From positions 317,149 to 381,148 of the forward strand of contig CAJNOI010000058.1 of assembly GCA_905250115.1 (NCBI GenBank): a stretch of DNA of 64,000 bases. Direction: 5' to 3'. A program made the translations under genes and the position numbers. Below are positions 1 to 13,692 of the stretch, in pieces. The notes under the pieces were generated by a model. It was not told the origin of the DNA and ran no database searches. It worked only from the letters and a program-made list of their open reading frames with translations. The DNA comes from Adineta steineri (Eukaryota > Rotifera > Eurotatoria > Adinetida > Adinetidae). The first letter of the stretch is position 1. Every line of letters begins with the position of its first letter.

Positions 1-1407
1 AGAAGTAGCAAAAGGGAATAGGAAACAAAAAAGAAAATAGAAAATGAGACGTGAAGTACAAGCATGTTTACAATAATCAAGTAAGAGACCTATAGTCGAC
101 AGAAAGAAAGCGTCAATAGATGAGGTTAAAAATCGATAACAAGTGAAAGAGTTGTTGTTGTCGCCGGCGTGGCCGTTGTCATCGTCGACATTATATAGGG
201 TATGCAAAGAACGACAATATAATAGAAGCAAAAGCTATATTGACATGCCTGTCTTAACAACTGATTGAAAATGGCGTATCCGCTTATATATGTATTATTT
301 ACTTTCAATATAAATCTGTCCATGCGATTACAAATCTTCATTAATTATGTATTTTAGTCATTGGTCCTATGATTATATACGTTCTTCCTATTCAATAGGC
401 AAACTATTGTCAGCACTTTAAAATAAGTAAATATATATATAAGAACATGTTCAGTATAAATAATGAGCAAAACAAATGTATTCTCATATATTTGAAACTA
501 AACTATTTTTATTCTATGATGCAGTTTTTTGTCTACAATAAAATAATTACATACCAAATAACAAATAGTTTACCGTATAATAACAAGAAATTCAAGGTTT
601 TACATCGATAGAAGATTTGGTAACCTTAAGTTTAAGGATACGTATGATTTCAAAGTCTTCTTTTTTCGACCGACAAATTAAAGCTTGATGGAAAAAAAAC
701 GTGTACAATTATTTGTCGTTTATCACCGTCATTTGTATTACAAAAAAAAAAGACACATAGGTTACCCTTTTCTTTATATTATACCAAATTGAAATGTTAA
801 AGTTAATAGGTTACAAAATTGTACGAATATATAATTTAATGAAATACAAAAGATATTTTCTTTTCATTTACACGATCAGTCTAGACTAGATATTGTTTGT
901 ATAAAAAAAAAGAACTTTTCTAGTATCACAAACGATAAATAATATTATAAAAAGTCTTTTTTTATGATACTATAATAAATCAAGATGTTTTAAAATTCTT
1001 CAGATAATGATCGTATTAAGGTTGTTTGCGATATTGAACTAAAACAACCTTGCATGAAAGCGTCCTCTATTGAACTATAAAGCAATTATATAGAAAAATA
1101 AATAAATTATCTTTTTTTTTCATTTTTATTGAACAAAATTTGATAATAAATTTTCAATATATTTAAATATAATATCTTAATTAAAATCTACGGTAGTTGC
1201 ATAGCAACAGACAAGTAAAAACGATGATTATTATATCGGATTAGTATGCGTATATGCTCGTTGTTTTCTTTGATGTAATTGAATATCTTGTATTGTTCGA
1301 GGGTGTATTGAAACCAAAATAGCTAATATTTGTTTTCTTGTTTTTTTGATAAAAATTTTGAAATCTGATAATTTATCATCTGCATTAGAATTTAATCTAT
1401 TTTACTC
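1..1407. other. Intergenic, no supported gene
   Basis: AT-rich sequence with homopolymer A/T tracts. Only short chance reading frames are visible. A small GC-richer patch lies at about 150-190. The right end should hold the promoter of the zinc-finger gene starting at 1408, but I see no definable promoter motif. Confidence 0.6.
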
Positions 1408-3325
<1,918 letters not shown>

Positions 3326-4242
3326 ACAGAGAAAAATAATGCATCTAGAGCTTAACTTTTTTTTTTCTTCGCATATCTCAGTTTTTGTTTCACTATCAAT
3401 CTCAAAATTGTTTACCTGGGGGGAGATTAACCTGTCTTTTAATCATAACCTTTCTTCTTGCATCTATTCACGACTGATATTACTCTTCTATACCGATATC
3501 AATATAAAACAAAGTTGGGAAAATGAGTAAGACATCTATTGTTCTGCTTACTTATAGAACAACCGGTTTTTTTCTGTTTGTATGTTTCTTTGTCCTACGT
3601 TGTCAATTTTTTTGTCATCAACCTATGCACTGTGCTTTTACTTGAAGAAGTTTTTTTCTTTTTCTTTTAAACTGATATCCTAATTTACATATTCCATAAC
3701 AATATTTCTCATTTCTATCCATTCACAGTCAAATAAAATAAAAATAAATATATTATACTTTAAGCCAAGATTCGAAATATAGAGTCAAATATTATCCGTA
3801 ATGAAAACTAAATTTGTTTATTAATGTATGTATTCATTAAAATAAATGACCTAGTTTAAAACTTAGTTAAAACTAGTTCATATCCACTTAAACAATAAAA
3901 AAGAAAGAGTAACCTCATGTAAACAAATATGTCAATTTTAATAATCATAAGATTATTGAGTGCACTGTTCTAGTCTTGTTGATCATTTGTTAGAATAATT
4001 CAATCTTGTCAGATCAGCAATTTAGTACATTAAAATTTTTATTAAATGTAATCAATATTGTCAGTATTGACATTGATTGACTATACAGTTCTTATCTTGT
4101 ATATTCATATGAATTACTAGAGTACAACCTTTAAAATCTTCAAGGACTCAATATTGCTACATTATAGATTGTATTAACATTGCCAAGGAAGGAAGTTAGA
4201 AGATTAAATCAATATACATTAACGTAAAGAAAATAATGGATG
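3326..4242. other. 3' UTR of the zinc-finger gene and intergenic sequence
   Basis: Pyrimidine-rich 3' UTR-like sequence to about 3750, then AT-rich sequence without a coding signal. The missing 3' exons of the PKA RII gene should lie between the gap at 4243 and here on the minus strand, but I find no cyclic-nucleotide-binding motif in it. Confidence 0.6.
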
Positions 4243-4342
4243 NNNNNNNNNNNNNNNNNNNNNNNNNNNNNNNNNNNNNNNNNNNNNNNNNNNNNNNNNN
4301 NNNNNNNNNNNNNNNNNNNNNNNNNNNNNNNNNNNNNNNNNN
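4243..4342. other. Assembly gap of exactly 100 N
   Basis: 100 consecutive Ns, a common placeholder for a gap of unknown length. It begins six bases inside an intron of the PKA RII gene, and the rest of that gene is absent beyond it. The real gap is therefore likely larger than 100 bases, or the two sides are misjoined. Confidence 0.95.
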
Positions 4343-4348
4343 TTTTAC

Positions 4349-6279
4349 CTTGTTTAATAATTGTTTCACCTTTTTTAACATTTTTTTCCCACATGGCATC
4401 AAGAATTTGATCCATTTGCTTCGCTTCAAGTGTACGAAATAATAGATTATGACATACAGCTTCTTTCAAACGTTGACGTTGTTCAGGAGTCTTTTGATAA
4501 ACAAGAGATTGTTCATTATCCGAATCAGTATCTTCTTCCGGATTATATCGTTCAGCTGCTACAGATACTCGACGAAATTCATTTTTTTTTACATATTGAC
4601 GCTGCAAAAAACAAAAATTAATTTAATTACTAATAAAATATTTATAGATCCATATATATATCTACATACACGCATTAGTTCTTCATCAGCAAGATCATCA
4701 AGTGTGTTATTCTTTTCATCATCATCTTCATCATCTTCGTCTTCTTCTTCACTTGATTTACTTTCACGCTCGATTTTCTCTTCTGTTGATATTGATGGTG
4801 TACGATCATTTGATATATTCGATGGATTATTAGTATCTGTACTTGTCATCGATTTATTTTTTTCAGTGCTTGAAATATCTCCTAAACAAGAATAAATTAG
4901 AATCATTGGATAAATTCTATATTTCTACTTGATTTCGTTGTCGATCATAATTTAATTAGTACGATAAAGATGAATAGATTAATATCGAATCAATCGATAA
5001 AGAAAAAAAAGGTCACTAATATTCCTTCTTTTCCACAATATCTATATATTGTGTCTATAATACTAGAACAATATTCTCATTTAAAGCTTCTGTTAAAATT
5101 GTTTTTCTTGAAAATTATCATTAAGTCTTTTGAGAATAACTGTCAAGATAAAGAAAAAAAAATGACTTGAATATTATCAATTTTATCAGCCTAGTTTTTT
5201 ACATAATCAGAAGTAAAATCATTCATTCATAGGTCTCAAAGGATCGATTGGAATACGATAAATCGCAGATTAGAATAGCAAAAAAGATGTATTGTTTTCT
5301 GCTAGAATAATTCTTATCAATAATCGAACTAAAACATGAAATAAAAAATATTTATTGCATATTCATGTCACGCACCTATTCATAGCTTATCTTGGAAAAG
5401 TTTTCTTTCTGTTTTTTTTTTTGTAATGATCTATACACCGATTTGGATTTTATTTAGTATATAATTAGAATAAATAAAAGACTTTATTTTGAGTTTAATT
5501 TACTTTCTTTTTCTTTTTTCCTAAGGCTAGAAAAAAGAAAACTTCTTTTATTTGTCCTATGGAGAAAAAAAATCTAAGCGATAATATCTAATACAAACTT
5601 AAAAATATACCATATGGGCATACACCGGATGTCAATTTTCTAAGTATCAGTATAGAGTCGATTGAATCTGATGGTAGATACCATCTTGTTGATTATAGAT
5701 AAGCAAGTGAAAACTAATGCTATTTGTTTCCGTTAACAATATAAATGAAATAAGCGCGCAGCTAAGAAAAATATATATATATAATTTACTTTATATTACT
5801 TGACCTTATTTACACCATTAAATTAAACGAAATATTTGTTAATCTCATTTTTTTTTGTACGTTAAAAAAACTATGAAATCTTAAAAAAAAAAACTTATGC
5901 CAAAATAATGATGTTTTTCTTGTGTGAATTAGGGAGCATTCTGCACATCAGGAAATGCCTTAGAAACCCATTAACAGAATGAAAAAAAAAATTGTGTTTA
6001 GCTAGCTATAAGACCTGATGATATAGCATTATGATTTGATGTTTGATGTTGTTGCGGTTGTTGACTAATGTAAGAAGGAGAAGAAGACGAAGTAGTAACT
6101 GTTGTTACCGGATTGTTGTCTACTATTAGCTGTTCTGATTGCTGTTTTTGTTGATGTTGTAATTTTGTAAAATAATCAACAGCATGATCAATAATATCAC
6201 GTGGTTTAGAACGTAATACACTTAATGTAAAATTACGTAGAATACTTGGTAATTCGCTTGGAATTTCAACTTGTGTCAT
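4349..6279 (-). CDS. cAMP-dependent protein kinase type II regulatory subunit, 3' end lost in gap
   Basis: Three exons join in frame: 6279-6015, 4881-4670 and 4601-4349, giving 243 residues before the gap. Exon 1 carries the RIIa dimerisation/docking domain (IPSELPSILRNFTLSVLRSK, then DIIDHAVDYFTKLQ), which binds AKAPs. A Gln/Ser-rich linker and an acidic stretch follow. Exon 3 has the inhibitor sequence RRVSV; a phosphorylatable Ser here marks type II rather than type I. It then starts the first cyclic-nucleotide-binding domain (CHNLLFRTL to GETIIKQG). The second part of that domain and the whole second one are missing: exon 3 ends at an AAG|GTAAAA donor next to the gap. Full RII proteins have about 400 residues. 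The start fits family N-termini. A TTTTCAG acceptor at about 6302 implies a 5' UTR exon or trans-splicing. Confidence 0.88.
4882..6014 (-). other. Long first intron of the PKA RII gene
   Basis: 1.13 kb intron between the docking-domain exon and the acidic linker exon, about twenty times the usual intron length here. It is bounded by CAG|GTCTTA and TTGTTTAG. AT-rich, with no coding or repeat structure that I can support. It could hold regulatory elements. Confidence 0.7.
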
Positions 6280-7590
6280 TAGGTAATATATGATCAGAAA
6301 TCTGAAAATAATAATAATAATAATAAAAAAATGAAGAAAAATATCAGGTTTTATATTATCACTTGAAATAAAACAAAAAAGAACATTTTTATCATTATTA
6401 CTATATGACTATGTTTTTGTTTCTTTATCTGATATATATATACAACTATATATGCATACTTCGCACAATAATAAGCCGAATTATCTCTAAACAAAACATA
6501 TTCTGTATGAGTAATAATATTAAGACTAAAAAAGCTAAGTGTTTTACCATTCGAATGATTCAAACAATATGATAAAAGAAAAGGTTAGAGATACAGCGAG
6601 AAAAACAAAATGAACAAATATATAATCATAGCACGTTCTTCTAATGTCTGACAAACATATGTAATGCGTTTTTTTTCGAGTTGTTTTTGCATTAGTAATA
6701 ATTCTGATCTACTGGATTCAAATATGAAGAAAAAAAAGTATCAATAGTCTTAAATCAGGTGTTTATGTATTTATTTGCATTAATTCATCGATTTGTTATT
6801 TATTTACGAAATAGCAAAAAAAAAAGGGTATCAAGAACAATTTCTTTCCATCTCACCTACATGGCTTTTTTTCATTACAGTGTCCTTATTTTGAGTTTTG
6901 CCCGAGACTGTATTGCGTGTTTGTACCGGAATGAAAAAAAATAAGTATTAGAAATTTAAAAGTAATCTGTTTTTCTAATTGATAATAGTAAAACTACGTA
7001 AAACTAGGTTACTATTTTGTTTTTTGATCGTTGTAGTTCAAATTCTGTTCTTCTTCTTCTTCTTCTCGTCTCGCCTCTATTCTCTTCCGTTAGACACCGA
7101 TTTCTTTTTGATGATGATGATGAGGGTGTTGCGCTTTTTCCTCCGTTTTTCTTCTGTTTTTTTTTCGCATCGCAAGAGAAAATGACAGCAAATAACAATC
7201 AAGTATTGACAATCATTTCCAATATATAGAAAATCAACGCCCTTAGGCTTTTCCTAGAGAGAGTTATCATTTCAAGTCTCGTCTGTCTCTAGTGTCTCTA
7301 TTATTTTTGGTTTTTTTTTATATATGTAATCGAAGAAAATGACATATATTACATTTAGGATCAACCGAAAGTACAAATTTTTTTCTTTTAACTTTTTTCT
7401 TTGTTATAGGCAAAAAAATATACGAGAAAGAAAATAAAAGAAAAGATCGATTTCTTCTCACCTCTCATTTACAGAACATTCTATACATAACCATCAATCG
7501 ATTGAATTGAATTTGAGTTTGAGTTAAGAAATAAAAACAACAAACGTAAAAAAATAGTCTTTCTTTTCTGTATATGCTATGGTTTCTTTC

Positions 7591-7623
7591 ATCATCATCG
7601 TCATCATCATCATCATCATCATC
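7591..7623. repeat. ATC trinucleotide repeat
   Basis: Almost perfect run of ATC/TCA triplets with one CG interruption. It lies outside any gene I can support. Confidence 0.9.
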
Positions 7624-8220
7624 GTTGTTGTTAATACTATGTGCGCGACATTAAAGACTCTAAGATTGAGGATAATTAGAATGCTGTGAAGAAGTAGACA
7701 TATGTGTGTGCTTAAACAGATAGGCGGTATTTGGTAGACTTATTATATTTATTGCTTAGTAGACAATGCCAAAGTGTTGTTGATGGTGAGCCAAGTAAGA
7801 ATCAAGTATTTACAATGATTTCCTTTTTCTGTCTCTTTATATTTCATAAAAAATAAATGAGACAAAAGTTATACCATAACACTACAGGCATATTTATACT
7901 TATGAAACCTATTTGTCATCAGAATGATGTATGCTAACACCTTTTCGAACATGCTGATGTCAATAATAAGAAGAAAAAGTCATAGAAATACTGAAAGAAA
8001 AAACATAACAGACAGGCACATAAAAGTAATCAACAACTTGCCAATATATATAACATTTATGCCAAAAAAATATAAAGCTACACGGTTGATTGTTTACTTA
8101 CTTACTTACAACTATTCTGTTTCTTTCAACAGTCAAATAACTAAAATCTGTTATTCATATTCTGGTTTGTTAATGAATAGCAGTATGATGACGATGGACG
8201 GACGGTCGATGACGAACATA

Positions 8221-8246
8221 TATATTTATATATATATATATATATA
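8221..8246. repeat. TA dinucleotide repeat
   Basis: Alternating TA tract in the gene-poor region, with one TTT interruption near its left end. Confidence 0.9.
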
Positions 8247-11200
8247 CACTGTAGTTAATCTAGTTTATAGACAAAATGATGAAGTTGATGCGCGTTGCAT
8301 GTCGATACCCTAGATAGATATGCAAAAAAAATGGAAAAAAAAGCAAAATAAAATGACCTAAGAAAATCTACATAGTCCCGACTCAAGAAAATTATAGTCG
8401 GCGGAGACAACTAAGAGAAATCACGCAGAAAATTGCCACCGCAGGGCTTAGTTTAGTTTAGCATGATCTGTTGTGTCTTTACATATATATATGCTAGATT
8501 GGCAATGATGATAGATGACGAGCAATGACATTTGATGAGTGCTTGATTGGAGCTGTATGTATTATGTATGTGCATACCACACGTTTGACTAAAAGAGAAG
8601 AAGGCAGAGAGAGAGAGAGGGAGAGAAGAAAAAAAGAGAGAGAAAAAGACACATAATAATCAGCGGCTTTTTCTTATCTATTCTTAAGTTTGCACATAAT
8701 AACACTAACAGACATACATAAAACTAGTAAGGGTCCACCAACTACTCAACGAAAATTGGTGCGAAGAGAAGAAAGAGAAACATCGTGACTTTAAGGATGT
8801 ATTCTCTTCTTTTCTTTTTTTTCTTCTTCTTTTTATCGCTTCTATTGTTGATGCATCTCATCATATATCTAAATATAAGACGGAGACTAGAAAAGAATAA
8901 CTGAAAAATAAGAATTAATAACTCTCATCTGTGCTTGTCTTCTTTGGCACGAATAAAAGTGATAACTCTCTTAGATTTCAATGACATTGTTTGCATATTT
9001 TTGTCGCTTTATAGAATGGAAAAAAACTATCGTAAATAGAATGTTATATAGTCAAAAAAAATATAATAATCGTAAATAGAAAACACCAAGTGTTAATAAG
9101 ACGTTATCTGTTGACAAAAAAAGAAGATAAAAGAAAAAAGTCTATGCATTTCCAATTGATCAAATATCACTGAAATTTTTTTGGCATATCCTATTCTATG
9201 ACAAATAATAGTCTTTTTTGATAGAATTTTGTTCGTTACAAGAAAGTCATTGAGTATATTTTATTATCTAAATAATTTCTATGAGAAATTTTTATTCAAT
9301 AAAAATAATAATTTCGTCATAAAGAGATTATTTATAATCTTAATATTTTATAAAAATGGAATCAAATTTTATAGAATAATATATTATTCTATCTTTTTAT
9401 TTTTATTTTCTATAAATAATCTAATAAAAACATCTACCTTAGCAAATCTTTTTTTTTTGTGAGAAAATCTTCTTAGTTTTTTAATTAGAATCTCAACATG
9501 AAAGCAAAGACTTATTTAAATCTCGATGGAAAAAAAAGACATTATCGATAATAATACGAATCTTCATTGTAACGACTGACAAGCAGATCTTCTATCTTAT
9601 TCTAATCATGTTTTATTGAATCATAAGACAATGAAATAAACAATAGAACTAACTTAATCGCTTTATACTTTAAATTTCTTGCATATGAAAGACGTGCATT
9701 TATGACACTTGCATCCATAAAATACTTCGAGAATCCTTCAGTTTATATTAGTCAGTAATCGACTAATGTCATATAAATTCAATATTAATGTTCTTATGCT
9801 AAGAAAAAGAAATATGGGGTTGTTCCGTGGTCTCTTGACGCTATTATATATTATCATCTCAACATTCGGTTTTTGATTTTCTTTCATTTGTCAAAAAAAA
9901 ATGACAATAAAATATTAATCTGTCTAGCACATTTTTTGATATGAAAAAATAGGCACAAAAAAAAGAATACGATATTTTTTTCAGTCAGATGAAAAAGATC
10001 ATATTCTATATGATGAATAATGTTATTTTATGTCAATCTATTATAGTACAATTAACTTATTTTAACCTAAAGATCATGAATGTTTATCATAGACTCATGC
10101 AATATAATATAACAACAAGGTCATTGAAGAACTAACGTAAAATAAATTTTTTATATACTTAATAAGAAATCATATTGCATTACATATTAATATTTATCAT
10201 GAACGAAATAATCATATTAAGAATTATTTGATATAATTATTTAAATCGATTGATGGTTGTCGAGCATGATATTATTATTAGATATGTACATTACTTTAAA
10301 AGGATTGTTTTAGATAAGTAATGTATTTCTTACCTTGACTTGTCGTTTGTCAATGGCATATGACATTAATAATATTAAAAAATAACAACAAACTATCGTA
10401 TTATATTCATTGATATTCAATATGTTTTGTTTTATTCGGTTAACTTGGTATATGACAGTTCATATTTATGACATCTGTTTCTCAAAAACCCATGTCAAGT
10501 CTTATCAATTTTCGAATAGTATCGATAACAGTTGTAGACATTTGCAAATAAATGACTTTGAATAGAATGCCATTAATATTATTTTTGTATTAAAATGACA
10601 GAACATTTTTATTAACATATTTTTCTTGTAAATATTTTACAGTAAGTTAACACCATTTTTTAATGAGTAATTTTACCATTCCACTAGATGATTTCATAGA
10701 CACATTTGGTTTCTAATCTTTTGGAGCATGTATTTCAAACGTTATATTCTATTCTTTATCTATTGACATTTATTCGTTTTTTTCAAAAGTATCTTTATGA
10801 TTTGTCATCATTGTAAATGGTTGACGATAGTTAGAATAAGTGAAGATAAATTGGTAAATATATAGACAATAGGATTATATATTTTTTTTAAAGGTAAATA
10901 CAGACGAAAAAAATATCGAACGAACATGAAAAAGAATATTAAATTAAATTTAAATATCATTTATTTGTTATCATAGTCAGATTATACATAGCAGTGAAAG
11001 AGTATACACTATTAGATGTAAAGACTAGATTTATATACAGGTCAAACCAAAGGTTTTGTTGGTAAACTAAGAAATATGACATATCAGCTGTGTATAATTC
11101 CTAAGGCACAAGATATTTGAACTTTGAAGTATTTATGCAATAGGCGGAATATTTATAATTTAGAGTCTTAATCGAATTTCTTAGCCTGTTATCAATGATC

Positions 11201-12128
11201 ATGACATATAACTCATCGAATTTCATAAGAAAGCATATGTGTCGGAATGCTGATGTTTTGTACTTTTTCTTTGCAACTTTACAAGTTTTACTCAATGACT
11301 ATGAAAAAAAATGATAAGACTTCACGTATGAATACTCCGCATACTGTGCAAATGCTTAAAAACATAAATAACTCACCTCGTGTATACATCATAATCAAAT
11401 ATTATGTTACATTTGTTAATTTAACAATGAGAGTTTTAAATTTCACCGGAAAATCTTTAATCATTTCAGTTAATAGTAGAATTGTTAATAAAATATATAT
11501 TTATTAGTTACCATATAACAACAAAGGAATGAAAATATTAGAGCTAGAAATTATTCACAAATATTTTTAAAACATGTGGTTTTCATGATGATAGATTATC
11601 AATATTTGCTTGTAATTTTATTGTCAAGGCATAATTCTAAAGCTTTAATACGATGACAATAAAGTCATCATTTGTTTCTTTCTTCATTCATTGCTAATGA
11701 TCATCTAAATAAAATCTTTTCCTTTAAATATTATAGTTCATTAACAATATACTAGATATGCAATCATTAGTTTACTACCTCTGAGAAGTTTGTTGATTTA
11801 TAAATATTTAATTACTGAATGAGATATTCACGGAATCAGAATAAGTAAATATTTTGATTGGTACTGATTTTATTTTTATTCCATAACAATTAACCATTAA
11901 ACTGGCGTAGAAAAAAACACACAAAATGGTATACTTCGTTAGAAAATAAAACAAAAAAAATATATTATAACTGTTTGTAAAGCTTTCAAGGGTATTGCAA
12001 AGCAATAAAGAACATGGATAAATTCATAAAATATTACTGCAGATATAAAAAAAAATAGGGGAGACACTAAGTATTCGATACAAACATTAGAAAAAAAAAT
12101 TCAAAACAAATGAACTCATTGAGCTTGA

Positions 12129-13353
12129 TTAAGGAGTGGGTAATTCACGTTTAGCATAGATAAGAAATCCTTTACTTTTGATAATTCCTCGATGAGCAAT
12201 AACAGAACTATACCGAACGATAGAAACTGGTTTCCAATTAAGTGCATCAGAATCATGACAATATTTAAGAAGAGTTTGTTGAAAGTCTGAATCATTAATA
12301 ACATCTATTAACAAAACAAGAAAAATAATAAGATTAAAAAATAAATTGAAATATATATATCTTACCAATTGGATCACTATGTGTTAATAATTGAATATTA
12401 TTTTCTTTAACATATTTATTCAATTCTTCAGGAATTGAACAACATACACCTAAATTGATTTGATTTGCGTATGGTTTATGCTAAATTAAGAAAAATGAAT
12501 TTATATGAAAAAATTAAATATGGTGCTTAATTACCTTAGCAGCATCACATAATTCCGATAAAAGCGGAAGCATAAAATCACAAACTCCAGCTGATAAAAT
12601 CTTTTGTTTATCTATATAATCTTCGATAATATTCCATAATGGCATAAAGTTATTCAGTGTTGCACCTGCACCATAATTCGGTAAAGATATCATAACACTT
12701 TCTAGATAATTCTCTTTTAATTCATTTAATACTAAATAAAAGAAATGAATAGAAGTTTTCTTTGATCGAATTAATATTTAAATAAACCTGTATCAATAGC
12801 ATTTGCTAATATTTCAGGTTCTAATGAACGAAGAAAAATTTTTATAGAGAATTTTAAATCTTCTCTTGTTATTTGTTCATTGTGAATAGAAACACCGGGT
12901 GTAGTTCCATTAATAGAAACTGGTTGAGATTCATCGTGAACCGGGAGTAATTTGACATACTTTTCTTCCTAAAAACAATTTCTCAATAAATTTAAAAAAA
13001 AATATTTTTTTATAAAGGCATACGTGAAATTGTTTTCCATCTGTATCTTTTCGAATTGCTTGTAACATCATTGACATATACTCAGTAACCTTATTTAGAA
13101 ATAATAAAAAAAGTTAATTTTATATTTTCAAATAAAAAAAAATATATTACTTCTTCAGTTATAGAACAATTCGTTTTCTTTATTAATTGAAACAATGTCA
13201 ATGTATTTCCTGTATTGACAAGAATCTCCGTACATTTCGGAAATAATGGTTCGAGTACAGGTTCAAGGTTAGTTTGATTTTCATTCTAAATGTATTAAAT
13301 AAATACTTTCGAATTTCATCGATAATTATACGTACTTGTGATCCGCTTGCCAT
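12129..13353 (-). CDS. GCLM: Glutamate-cysteine ligase regulatory (modifier) subunit
   Basis: Seven exons join in frame to 295 residues: 13353-13336 (only 18 nt), 13285-13151, 13089-13024, 12968-12788, 12731-12535, 12480-12366, 12304-12129. Vertebrate GCLM has about 274 residues. The protein has the aldo/keto-reductase-like fold and binds the catalytic subunit, raising its affinity for glutamate and easing glutathione feedback in the rate-limiting step of cytosolic glutathione synthesis. Diagnostic matches are LLTHSDP, NQINLGVCC, and the C-terminus VRYSSVIAHRGIIKSKGF, close to the family's RYSVIVKSRGIIKSKGY. The start is the ATG of the tiny first exon, read through a CAA|GTACGT donor. The mannosidase gene lies 340 bp upstream on the same strand. 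No frame break is seen. Confidence 0.93.
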
Positions 13354-13692
13354 GATAAGTTTAGTATGAATATAAAAATAATACCGGTAGATAATAGGAT
13401 AAATGAAAAATACGCAAGCAAATGCTTTTTTATCGTTCTGAAAGTGAATAATAGATAAAAAAATCTATTGGTAGAGGATGTTTTGTTCTTTTATATGTAT
13501 ATATATATCTATTCATACGATATTACGTAAAACAACAAGACAACAAAAAAAAACAAATTAATCACTACCGTTCTCTTCACATAGGTATTATTATTCATAT
13601 CAACACCGGAAACCACAAAAGCAAATGGACATATATCATATTAATGAAAGAAAGAAGAAAAAAAACAGAAAAATGAGATATTTTTCCAACAG

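Larger units (their letters stand above)
6280..12128. other. 5.8 kb region without a recognisable gene
   Basis: AT-rich sequence with poly-A/T runs, a pyrimidine-rich stretch near 7040-7170, an ATC repeat at 7591-7623, a TA repeat at 8221-8246 and a purine-rich patch at about 8605-8650. Frames here are short, rich in Ile/Lys/Asn/Phe, and match no family I know. It probably includes upstream or 5' UTR sequence of the PKA gene on the left and the 3' UTR of GCLM on the right. Confidence 0.55.

Noticed and set aside
126..341. 71-codon frame on the minus strand
   Set aside because: Composition is that of translated AT-rich DNA; no motif, no exon partners, and no conserved context.
7924..8313. 129-codon frame on the plus strand
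   Set aside because: It runs through a TA repeat that yields alternating Tyr-Ile; no family resemblance and no supporting splice structure.
9229..9462. 77-codon Phe/Ile/Asn-rich frame
   Set aside because: Typical chance translation of AT-rich sequence.
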